Source of the DNA: Candidatus Nealsoniibacteriota bacterium
Lineage (GTDB): Bacteria; Patescibacteriota; Minisyncoccia; Minisyncoccales; PWPS01
Direction of reading: 5' to 3'
Length of the DNA stretch: 44,466 bases
NCBI GenBank assembly: GCA_003560095.1
Contig: PWJI01000043.1
Coordinates: forward strand, 1-44,466
Position 1 is the stretch's first letter, and each line of letters starts with the position of its first letter. The notes beneath the pieces are model-generated. The model had not been told where the DNA came from. It did not search any database and saw only the letters and a list, made by a program, of their open reading frames with translations. Below, piece after piece: positions 35,863 through 43,766 of the stretch. A program made the position numbers and the translations under genes.

Positions 35863-36461
35863 AAAAAATAAAAGAAAAATTTGGTAGTGAAGTTATTGGT
35901 GCCGTAAAGTTTTACTCTCCTATTGCATTTATAATTTTTTATTTTTCTTTTTTGGTGGGGATTATATTTGTCGCCCTTAATCCAGAAGCTTCTACTAATT
36001 ATCTTACAAGAGTAGTCGAAGAGCTTTCTTTTCTTACCAGTCTCAATACTTTACAGCTTGGAGTTTTTATTTTTTTAAACAATTTAGTAAAAACTTTTCT
36101 TTTTATGATTATGGGTGTTTTGTTTGTTGTTCCGACAGTTTTATTTTTAGTGATAAACGGATTGGTTCTTGGCATTGTTGTTGCAATAAGCTACCCTCAA
36201 CTAGGAGTAGGGGGGCTTTTTCATTCTTTGTTTTTTCATGGTATATTTGAGTTGACAGCTGTTTTTATGGGATCCGGCTTGGGTCTTTGGCTTGGCATAT
36301 CTTCCTTTGATATTTTGAAAAAAAAGAAAAAGTCACTTCAAAATATTTTTTCCGTGATGGAGATTCAAATAAAAAAATCTTGTTATTTTTTTATTTATCT
36401 TATTCTTCCTTTAATTCTTGTTGCAGCGATAATAGAGACGGCAATGATTTTCTTTTTATGA
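35859..36461 (+). CDS. SpoIIM (stage II sporulation protein M)-family membrane protein
   Basis: 'FLNNLVKTFLFMIMGVLFVVPTVLFLVINGLVLGIVV', 'FFHGIFELTAVFMGSGLGLWLG'; ATGA overlap with the antiporter. Confidence 0.75.
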   Translation: MKKIKEKFGSEVIGAVKFYSPIAFIIFYFSFLVGIIFVALNPEASTNYLTRVVEELSFLTSLNTLQLGVFIFLNNLVKTFLFMIMGVLFVVPTVLFLVINGLVLGIVVAISYPQLGVGGLFHSLFFHGIFELTAVFMGSGLGLWLGISSFDILKKKKKSLQNIFSVMEIQIKKSCYFFIYLILPLILVAAIIETAMIFFL

Positions 36462-36487
36462 TTATTTCAAGGAAAAAAGATGGAGAC

Positions 36488-37096
36488 ATGAAGCTTAAAA
36501 AAAATATTGATTTTTTTTTAAAAAAACAAAACCTTGATCATTTTACTTTAATAAGAGGAGGGCAATCTCACGGAAATAATTTAGAAATAATAAGAAAAGA
36601 TAGATATAAAAAATTTTTCAAAAATACAGACGCTCTCATAACTGACAATAGAAATGTATTGCTTTGTGTTCTTGTTGCAGATTGCCTTCCTATTTCTTTT
36701 AAGTCAAAAAATGTGTGCGGAATTATTCATGCAGGATGGCGAGGGATTGCTTCGGGAATTATTGAAAAAACAATCACTCGAGCAAAAAAGTTTGAAAAAA
36801 TAACCGAATTAGAGTTTACAATTGGTCCTGGTATAAGTGTTTGTCATTTCCAAATAAAAGAAGATCTGATTGAAAAGTTTTCTGATCTTCGAGGAATAAA
36901 AAAAATAAATAATTATGTTGAAAAAAAAGAGAAAGAAGTTTACTTAGACATTAAAAAAATTGCAAAAGATCAAATAACCTATTACGGAGGGAAAAAAATA
37001 AATATTTCATCAATTTGTACATTTTGCAGTAGTGATTATTTTTCTTTTAGAGAGAACGAAACCTCAAGGAGGATGATCGCTTTAATTAAATTATAA
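36488..37096 (+). CDS. Laccase-domain / purine nucleoside phosphorylase-type protein (YfiH/PgeF family), short N-terminus
   Basis: 'QSHGNNLEII', 'CVLVADCLPISF', 'CGIIHAGWRGIASGIIEKTI', 'IGPGISVCHFQI', 'CTFCSSDYFSFRE'; start 36488 has GGAG upstream (36458 also possible). Confidence 0.88.
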   Translation: MKLKKNIDFFLKKQNLDHFTLIRGGQSHGNNLEIIRKDRYKKFFKNTDALITDNRNVLLCVLVADCLPISFKSKNVCGIIHAGWRGIASGIIEKTITRAKKFEKITELEFTIGPGISVCHFQIKEDLIEKFSDLRGIKKINNYVEKKEKEVYLDIKKIAKDQITYYGGKKINISSICTFCSSDYFSFRENETSRRMIALIKL

Positions 37097-37114
37097 ATCT
37101 TATAAGAAAATAAT

Positions 37115-38002
37115 ATGCAAGAAAAAAAAATAAAAAAAGCAATTATTGCCGCTGCCGGTTATGGTACAAGATTTTTACCAGCGACAAAAAATCAACCCAA
37201 AGAAATGCTTCCCATCATCGATAAGCCAATAATTCATTATTTAGTAGAAGAAGCTGTGCAGTCAGGAATCGAAGAAATTATTTTAGTGACAAGATCGGGA
37301 CAAAATACACTGGAAGATTATTTTGACTCTCACAGAGAACTGGAAAACGAACTTAAAAAAAGTGGTAAAGAAGAGAGACTTAAAGAGATAAAAAAAATAC
37401 CCAAAATGGCTAATTTTATTTATATGAGACAAAAAAGCGATCTTCCTTATGGAAATGCCACTCCCTTGCTTTCTGCCTCTTCAATAATTGATCCTCAAGA
37501 GTCTTTTGTTTATATGTTTGGAGATGATCTTACTGTTTCCCAAAAACCGGTCACAAAACAACTTATTGAGGTTTATAAGAAACAAAAGGCAAAAGCAATT
37601 TTGGGTGTGCAAGAAGTTTCAAAAGAAGATGTTCACAAATATGGAACTGTGCGATACAAGAAAGACGGAGAGTATGAATATGAGATAGAGGAAGCATGCG
37701 AAAAGTTTCCGGCAGAAAAGGCTCCCTCAAGAATGGCAGCTTTTGGTAGATTTGTTTTTTCTTATGATGTGATTGAGAAAGCTCTTCAGACGCCACTTGG
37801 CAAAGATAATGAGTTGTGGGTTATGGATATATTAAATTCTATCGCTAAAGAAGGTAAAAAAGTAATTGCTCAACCAATAGAGGGGGAGTGGTGCACTACC
37901 GGAGACCCTCTTAACTATCTTAAAACATCATTTAATTTTGCAATGAAAAGAAGTGATATTAAAGAAGAACTAATAAATTATTTAAAGAAAAATATAGATT
38001 AA
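37115..38002 (+). CDS. galU: UTP--glucose-1-phosphate uridylyltransferase
   Basis: 'KKAIIAAAGYGTRFLPATKNQPKEMLPIIDKPIIHYLVEEAVQSGIEEIILVT', 'EGEWCTTGDPLNYLKTSFNFAM'. Confidence 0.96.
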   Translation: MQEKKIKKAIIAAAGYGTRFLPATKNQPKEMLPIIDKPIIHYLVEEAVQSGIEEIILVTRSGQNTLEDYFDSHRELENELKKSGKEERLKEIKKIPKMANFIYMRQKSDLPYGNATPLLSASSIIDPQESFVYMFGDDLTVSQKPVTKQLIEVYKKQKAKAILGVQEVSKEDVHKYGTVRYKKDGEYEYEIEEACEKFPAEKAPSRMAAFGRFVFSYDVIEKALQTPLGKDNELWVMDILNSIAKEGKKVIAQPIEGEWCTTGDPLNYLKTSFNFAMKRSDIKEELINYLKKNID

Positions 38003-38003
38003 G

Positions 38004-38930
38004 TTAAGAGAGTATCACGCCGATAGAGTGCATATTTCCTTGAAGAAAATCTTTTGAGTTTGTTGAGTTTTTGCCCTCAATTTGAAGTTTTTTTACGAGA
38101 AGAAAATCTTTACCTGTTTGTATCGCAATAGTATGATTTGTCCCAAGATACATCTTACCCGGTTCTCCAAAGGGACCGTTTGCAGTTTGTTCTTGAACTG
38201 TCGCTTCAATTATTTTAAATATCTTGCTTCCCATTTTAGAATAAGTTCCCGGCCAAGGATTGAGAGCTCTTATTTTTCTTTCAATTACTTGTGCAGATTC
38301 TTCCCAATTTATTCTTCCGTCTTCTTTTTTGAATTTTTTGCTATAAGTTGCATCACTTTCATTTTGCTCTATTTTTCTAATTTTTTCCTCTATTATGGAA
38401 TTTATGTTTTTTACAATCATCTCTGCTCCGTTTTTGGCAAAAATTTCTTCGGCCTCTAGATAATTAACATTAGAGGGAAGCTCTGTCTCTGCTTGTAACA
38501 AGATAGGTCCCGCATCAATTCTTTCCTCCATTTCTATTACAGTTACACCGTTTTTTTTCTCCCCGCTAAGTATTGCTGACTGAATTGGGCTTGGTCCTCT
38601 GTATTTGGGCAAAAGAGATGGGTGTATATTTATAAATTTAGATAAAGCAAGAGTTTCTTTCGGAATGATGATGCTCATGCCAGCTACAATAACGAGATAG
38701 GGCTGATTTTTTTTAATAATTTCGTGAAAATCGTTTTTATCTTCTACTTTTTTCGTTTCGATTTTTTGCTTTTGAGCAAAATCTTCAATAAAAAGTTTCT
38801 CAAACTTAAGACCCCTTCCTCTTTTTTTATCGGGAGAAGTTAAAAGTAAGGAAGGCTTTGCTCCTAAATTTATCATTTTTTCTAACGCTATTTTCCCAAA
38901 TAATGAATTGCTGGCAAAAATTATTTTCAT
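38004..38930 (-). CDS. fmt: Methionyl-tRNA formyltransferase
   Basis: 'MKIIFASNSLFGKIALEKM', 'INIHPSLLPKYRGPSPIQSAILSGEKKNGVTVIEMEERIDAGPIL', 'ALNPWPGTY'; start moved from 38999 to ATG 38930. Confidence 0.94.
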   Translation of the reverse strand: MKIIFASNSLFGKIALEKMINLGAKPSLLLTSPDKKRGRGLKFEKLFIEDFAQKQKIETKKVEDKNDFHEIIKKNQPYLVIVAGMSIIIPKETLALSKFINIHPSLLPKYRGPSPIQSAILSGEKKNGVTVIEMEERIDAGPILLQAETELPSNVNYLEAEEIFAKNGAEMIVKNINSIIEEKIRKIEQNESDATYSKKFKKEDGRINWEESAQVIERKIRALNPWPGTYSKMGSKIFKIIEATVQEQTANGPFGEPGKMYLGTNHTIAIQTGKDFLLVKKLQIEGKNSTNSKDFLQGNMHSIGVILS

Positions 38931-38944
38931 ATTTTTTATATTTA

Positions 38945-39670
38945 TTAGTCTTCTTCTTTCCACTGTATTTGATCTTCTTCTCCCGCAAATTCTAGCCAAT
39001 CACCGTTTTTATCTATTACATACCATTTGTGTTTATTTTTCGACCAAATCATCGGATCACCCCTAAAATAAGGTATTTTCTTCTTTTCTTTTGGTTTTAA
39101 TTTATCAATTTCCGGCCATTTTTTAAAGACTGTTTCAATAGCATAATCAAGATTTCTTGAGGTTGCCCATTGCGCTACTTTATCAATGGCATTATTTGCT
39201 TTTTTTACAGAGCCGGCAAGCTCAAGCAAGTCTTTTGCGGGCCTTGTATATCTTGAATAAATTATTTTTCTTTTTTTGGCGTTTTTCTTGATCTCCTCAA
39301 CGCAATAACCCTTGGTCTGAAAATAATGATTTACAATTTGCTGAACATCACTTTCTTTCTCTTGAAAGCTCACTGTTATTATGTCTTTTTCTGCTAAGTA
39401 TTCTATCAAATCACGGATTGTTTTCAAGTATTTTTTAGCAGTCTTCTCACTTATGTTATTTTTTAGAATACTTTTTTTGAAATTATAAATTTGTTTTTCA
39501 CTTAATTTGGAGGGAGTTATTTGAGAGAGATCCTTCTTTTCAAGCCAAGCATTAAAGCATCTAATGTGTTTTTCTTTTTCTTTTACTGTTGAGGAGGCAA
39601 ATTTTTCCTCTAGCATGCTTATAAAAGGTGGAAAATAACTTTTAAGGTGTTTTTCTTTTTTTGATTTCAT
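38945..39670 (-). CDS. Hypothetical protein with tyrosine-recombinase-like SAM/core-binding N-terminal domain, no catalytic domain
   Basis: 'FISMLEEKFASSTVKEKEKHIRCFNAWLEKKDLSQITPSKLSEKQIYNFKKSILKNNISEKTAKKYLKTIRDLIEYLAEKDII'; no R...HxxR...Y catalytic set visible. Confidence 0.6.
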   Translation of the reverse strand: MKSKKEKHLKSYFPPFISMLEEKFASSTVKEKEKHIRCFNAWLEKKDLSQITPSKLSEKQIYNFKKSILKNNISEKTAKKYLKTIRDLIEYLAEKDIITVSFQEKESDVQQIVNHYFQTKGYCVEEIKKNAKKRKIIYSRYTRPAKDLLELAGSVKKANNAIDKVAQWATSRNLDYAIETVFKKWPEIDKLKPKEKKKIPYFRGDPMIWSKNKHKWYVIDKNGDWLEFAGEEDQIQWKEED

Positions 39671-39978
39671 TGTTTTCGGGTAAAAAATTTTTCTATTCTT
39701 TGTACTTCTTCTTCTATTTTTTTTCCTTCATATTCAGCTCCATGATCATGTGCATTTTTGTAACGAGGAGCTTTATGGTCTAGGTGAAGATTTATTTCCT
39801 TTTTTTCTTCATTGTAGTATATATGAAAACGAGGATATTTATCCCCAAGAAGTGGTCTACAAAATGAAAATTCTTTTTTTGTATTTTTTTTAAAATCAGG
39901 AGTGTACCCCAAAGACCTCATTTCTCTTAAGATATTTCCTTTAAAGTTTTTGATTCTTATTTTCATCTTGTTTTTCAA
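39667..39978 (-). CDS. Small His-rich conserved-looking hypothetical protein
   Basis: 103 aa, ATGA overlap with the downstream gene, 'YPRFHIYYNEEKKEINLHLDHKAPRYKNAHDHGAEYEGKKIEEEVQRI'. Confidence 0.6.
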   Translation of the reverse strand: MKNKMKIRIKNFKGNILREMRSLGYTPDFKKNTKKEFSFCRPLLGDKYPRFHIYYNEEKKEINLHLDHKAPRYKNAHDHGAEYEGKKIEEEVQRIEKFFTRKQ

Positions 39979-40027
39979 TTTTGAATTTTACCACAAATTT
40001 TAGAAATTAAAAATATATTTTTTACTT

Positions 40028-40055
40028 GAAGATAATTATAATTCTGTAATAATGG
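40028..40055 (+). promoter_or_regulatory. Putative promoter TTGAAG-N16-AATAAT upstream of murC
   Basis: Located in the divergent gap, 26 nt before murC ATG. Confidence 0.3.
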
Positions 40056-40081
40056 AATTAAGATAAAAATAAATAGAAAAT

Positions 40082-41392
40082 ATGGTAAAGAAAAGAAAAA
40101 AAATTCATTTTATTGGAATAGGAGGAATAGGGGTTTCTTCGTTGGCTCGTTATTTTCTAAGCAAAGGATGTATTGTTTCAGGATCAGATTCCTTACCTCA
40201 AAATGACATGCAATCTTTAGGTGTAAATGTTTTTCAGGGTCATTTTAAAGAAAATATATCAAAAGACATCGATTTATTGATTTTTAGTAATGCAATTCTT
40301 CCCGACAATCCGGAAATTTTAGAAGCTAAAAGAATGAAAATAGAAGTAAAGAGCTACCCTCAGGCGCTCGGGGAGATTACAAAAAAATATAACACAATCG
40401 CTGTTTCCGGAACTCATGGAAAAGGAACCACAACAGCGATACTTTCTATTATAATGATTGACGCTGGACTTGATCCAACAGTTATTATAGGAACAAAATT
40501 GAAAGAATTTAACGAAACGAATTTCAGAAAAGGAAATTCGAAATATCTCTTAATTGAGGCAGATGAATTTAAGGCTGCTTTCTTAAATTATAATGTTAAT
40601 CTATCCGTAATAACCAATATTGAAGAAGATCATCTTGATTTTTATAAAGATATAAACGATATCAATCTTACCTTTCAAAAGTATGTAAACGAAAACCTAA
40701 AGAAAAACGGAGCAGTTATACTAAACGGTGACGACAAGAATTGTCTCCTTTTAAGAAAAGAGACGAAAAAAGAAGTTATAGAATACTCTCTGTCAAAGCA
40801 AGAAAAGAATAAAATAAAGCTCTCCATTCCTGGAAAACACAATCTTTACAATGCTCTTGCAGCCTTTTTTGCCGCAAAAAAATTAGGAATAAAAGAAGAG
40901 ATAATATTAAAAAGTATTTTAAAATTCAAAGGTACTTGGCGCCGCTTTGAGGAAAAAAATATTATCTTAAAGAATGGAAGATCTATTAATTTAATAAATG
41001 ATTATGCTCATCACCCAACAGAAGTAAGAGCTACCCTGCAGGCAACAAAGGAAAAATACCCTCAAAAAGATGTTGTTGTTGTGTTTCAACCTCATCAATA
41101 TGAAAGAACTTACCGATTTTTCAATGATTTTAAAAAAGTTCTTTTGGAATTTGAAATAAAAAAAATTGTAATTCCCGATATATATACGGTCGAGGGACGA
41201 GAGTCAGAGGAAATTATTAAAAAAGTTAGTGCAAGAAAATTATCAAAAAAAGTTAAAAACTCTACTTATACCGAAAATATTAAAAAAACGAGTGAATATT
41301 TACTTGATTATTTGCAAGGTGATGAAATTCTGGTTATAATGGGTGCAGGAGATATATATAAGCTTGAAAATTATATTAAAAAAGAAATTTAA
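40082..41392 (+). CDS. murC: UDP-N-acetylmuramate--L-alanine ligase
   Basis: 'IHFIGIGGIGVSSLARYFLSKG', 'VSGTHGKGTTTAILSIIM', 'NDYAHHPTEVRATLQATKEKYPQKDVVVVFQPHQYERT'. Confidence 0.95.
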   Translation: MVKKRKKIHFIGIGGIGVSSLARYFLSKGCIVSGSDSLPQNDMQSLGVNVFQGHFKENISKDIDLLIFSNAILPDNPEILEAKRMKIEVKSYPQALGEITKKYNTIAVSGTHGKGTTTAILSIIMIDAGLDPTVIIGTKLKEFNETNFRKGNSKYLLIEADEFKAAFLNYNVNLSVITNIEEDHLDFYKDINDINLTFQKYVNENLKKNGAVILNGDDKNCLLLRKETKKEVIEYSLSKQEKNKIKLSIPGKHNLYNALAAFFAAKKLGIKEEIILKSILKFKGTWRRFEEKNIILKNGRSINLINDYAHHPTEVRATLQATKEKYPQKDVVVVFQPHQYERTYRFFNDFKKVLLEFEIKKIVIPDIYTVEGRESEEIIKKVSARKLSKKVKNSTYTENIKKTSEYLLDYLQGDEILVIMGAGDIYKLENYIKKEI

Positions 41393-41424
41393 AGCTTTAA
41401 ATTACAAATAACTAATATTTTTAA

Positions 41425-41880
41425 ATGCCTGATAATTTTTTCTTTTTCTTGTTTATTTTATTTTTTGCCATTGCAATGTGGTATTTTGTCGAATGGCAAA
41501 TTAAAAGACAAGAAGAGCAAGATAAGAACATTGATAAAAACAAAGAAGATGAAGATAATCTTTCTGATTTTTCCACAAAAGAGCAGCCGGGAGAAAAGAA
41601 GGAAGAAGAAAATGATATGCAAGAAGAAAAACCAAAAAAAGAAGACAAAGAAGGTAATTTAAGTGAAGGAGTTAAAGAGAATGAAGAAATAGAGAAAGAA
41701 GAGTTTGAAAAAGGTAATGATCAAAACGAAGAAAATTCTTTAGACGATGATGAGCTTTTTAAAGAGGAGGTAGAAGTTGAGACAATAAAAGAAAAAATAA
41801 CAATTAAAGCAAAAGAGAATGAAGAAATAGAGAAAGAAGAAGAAGAGGAGAGGGAGGAAGAAGAAACAAATGAAGATTGA
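41425..41880 (+). CDS. Membrane-anchored, highly charged (Glu/Lys-rich) low-complexity protein
   Basis: N-terminal TM helix followed by about 125 residues of E/K/D/N-rich sequence. Confidence 0.65.
   Translation: MPDNFFFFLFILFFAIAMWYFVEWQIKRQEEQDKNIDKNKEDEDNLSDFSTKEQPGEKKEEENDMQEEKPKKEDKEGNLSEGVKENEEIEKEEFEKGNDQNEENSLDDDELFKEEVEVETIKEKITIKAKENEEIEKEEEEEREEEETNED
41674..41840 (+). repeat. Perfect 29-bp in-frame direct repeat, copies at 41674-41702 and 41812-41840
   Basis: aaagagaatgaagaaatagagaaagaaga present twice, offset 138 bp (46 codons), encoding KENEEIEKEE. Confidence 0.9.
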
Positions 41881-41916
41881 TTATAAATAATCATTTAATC
41901 AACAAACAAAAATTTA

Positions 41917-41969
41917 TTAGCATAAAATATGTAATTTTTATTCATGGAAATTATTTTTTTTTATGCTAA
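41917..41969. promoter_or_regulatory. 11-bp inverted repeat (ttagcataaaa...ttttatgctaa) upstream of tig, overlapping an extended -10 TGCTAAAAT (41964-41972)
   Basis: Perfect arms 41917-41927 and 41959-41969, 31-nt spacer, in a 131-nt intergenic region. Confidence 0.45.
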
Positions 41970-42011
41970 AATTGGTAATCACTTAATTTAAAATATAATA
42001 ATATTATCTTT

Positions 42012-43313
42012 ATGGATGTTAAAATTGATAAAAAATCAGACACAAAGAGGGAAATAGAAGTTACCATTTCTGTAGAGGAGATGGAGGATTATATGGAAAA
42101 AGCTGCTCAGAAAGCAGTAAGTGAAATGAATATCAAAGGTTTTAGGCCCGGAAAAGCTCCTCGCAGTGTTGTAGAAAATACCATTGGAAAAGAAAAACTT
42201 TTTGAGAACGCTGCAAGAGAGGCGGTACAAGAAACTTATCCTAAAATTATAGAAGAAAACAAACTATTTGCCCTTTCTAGCCCACAGGTTAATTTAATAA
42301 AATGTGCTCCGGGAAATGATGTTGTTTATAGGGCTTTTGTTTATGTTATGCCCGAAATAAATCTTCCGGATTATAGAAAAATATCAAAGGATGTTGCTGC
42401 AAAAAGTGAAAAGGCAGATGTTAGTAATGAAGAAATTGATCAAGCTATATCAAGAATAAGAGAGACAAAAGCAAGAACAGAAAAGGTTGATAGAGAGGCA
42501 AAAAAAGGGGATGCGGTAATTATAAATTTTAAAGGAGTTTTTCTTGGCCAAGGTAATACAAAAGAAGATGGTAAAAAAGTTGAAGAAGAAAACTTTCAAG
42601 TTGTGCTTGGAAAGGGTGATCTTGATGACTTAAAGGGTTTTGAAGATAATATTTTAGGAATGAAAGCTGGTGAAAACAAAGATTTTTCAATTAATGCATC
42701 TACGAGTAAAACCGAAGGAAAGGAAGAAAAAATTGATTTTAATGTTGAGATGATCAGTGTGATGAATCGCGAACTCCCGGATATTGATGATGAGTTTGCA
42801 AAATCTTTTCCCAATATAGAAAATATAAATCAATTAAGAGAAAAGGTGAAAGAAGGTGTGCTTGCTGAAAAAAGAAAAAAAGAAAAAGAAAAAATAAAAC
42901 TTGATGTTTTGCAAGCTATTAAAAATGAAACAAGTTTTGAGGTTCCCGATATTCTTGTCGAAAAAGAACTGGACAACATGATTAAAACAATTGAAAATCA
43001 GTTAATGCAAAGCGGTTCTTCTCTTGATAATTACCTAAAAGAAATAAATAAAACACAAGATGATTTGAGAAAAGACTGGCAAAAAAGAGCTCAAGAGAAT
43101 GTTTCTTTTGCTCTTATTTTACATAAAATAAGTAAAGACGAAAAAATAGAAGTATCAGAGGAAGAGATAGATCAGGAAGTAGATCATCACTTTAAAGCAA
43201 TGGGGAAAAATAAAGAAGATGAGACAAAAGAAAATATGGATAGAATGAAAGCTTATATACACGACACTCTTAAAAACCAAAAAGTCTTTAGAATTCTCTC
43301 TATAGAAGAATAA
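42012..43313 (+). CDS. tig: Trigger factor
   Basis: 'NIKGFRPGKAPRSVVENTIGKEKLFENAAREAVQETYPKII', FKBP-like middle domain, C-terminal helical domain with 'FEVPDILVEKELDNMI'. Confidence 0.93.
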   Translation: MDVKIDKKSDTKREIEVTISVEEMEDYMEKAAQKAVSEMNIKGFRPGKAPRSVVENTIGKEKLFENAAREAVQETYPKIIEENKLFALSSPQVNLIKCAPGNDVVYRAFVYVMPEINLPDYRKISKDVAAKSEKADVSNEEIDQAISRIRETKARTEKVDREAKKGDAVIINFKGVFLGQGNTKEDGKKVEEENFQVVLGKGDLDDLKGFEDNILGMKAGENKDFSINASTSKTEGKEEKIDFNVEMISVMNRELPDIDDEFAKSFPNIENINQLREKVKEGVLAEKRKKEKEKIKLDVLQAIKNETSFEVPDILVEKELDNMIKTIENQLMQSGSSLDNYLKEINKTQDDLRKDWQKRAQENVSFALILHKISKDEKIEVSEEEIDQEVDHHFKAMGKNKEDETKENMDRMKAYIHDTLKNQKVFRILSIEE

Positions 43314-43333
43314 ATTTAATTTTCATAAATAAT

Positions 43334-43723
43334 ATGGAAGAAAATATTAAAAAAGAAAAAAACAAAATTCTCATTATCGAGGACGAGAAAATGCTTGCTG
43401 AAATGTATCGTGACAGACTTATCTATGAGGGCTTTGATGTTTTTTCAGCTTTTGATGCGGAGGAGGGAATGGAAATGGCTGAAAAAATAAAGCCCGATCT
43501 TATTCTTCTTGATATTCTCCTTCCCAGAGATAACGGAACCGACTTTATAGAAAAATTACGCAACAAAGAAGGAGAGATCTCGGGTGTAACGGTAGTTGCT
43601 TATTCAAATTACGATGACAAAGAGTCACGTGAAAAGGCGATGAAATATGGAGCAAAAGAGTATTTGATTAAAACCAATTATACTCCCAAAGAAGTAATTG
43701 AAATAATTCGAAAATATATTTAG
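43334..43723 (+). CDS. Single-domain response regulator (receiver)
   Basis: 'KILIIEDEKMLAEMYRDRL', 'PDLILLDILLPRDNGTDFIEKLR', 'VVAYSN', 'GAKEYLIKTNYTPKEV'; no output domain. Confidence 0.93.
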   Translation: MEENIKKEKNKILIIEDEKMLAEMYRDRLIYEGFDVFSAFDAEEGMEMAEKIKPDLILLDILLPRDNGTDFIEKLRNKEGEISGVTVVAYSNYDDKESREKAMKYGAKEYLIKTNYTPKEVIEIIRKYI

Positions 43724-43766
43724 TTTTAATTATTTTTGATTTTTTCATATTGTTATTAGAGTAACA

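Noticed and set aside
38945-39670. Active integrase or integrative element
   Set aside because: Lacks the catalytic tyrosine-recombinase domain, has no att-like repeats or tRNA neighbour, and is in an operon with fmt.
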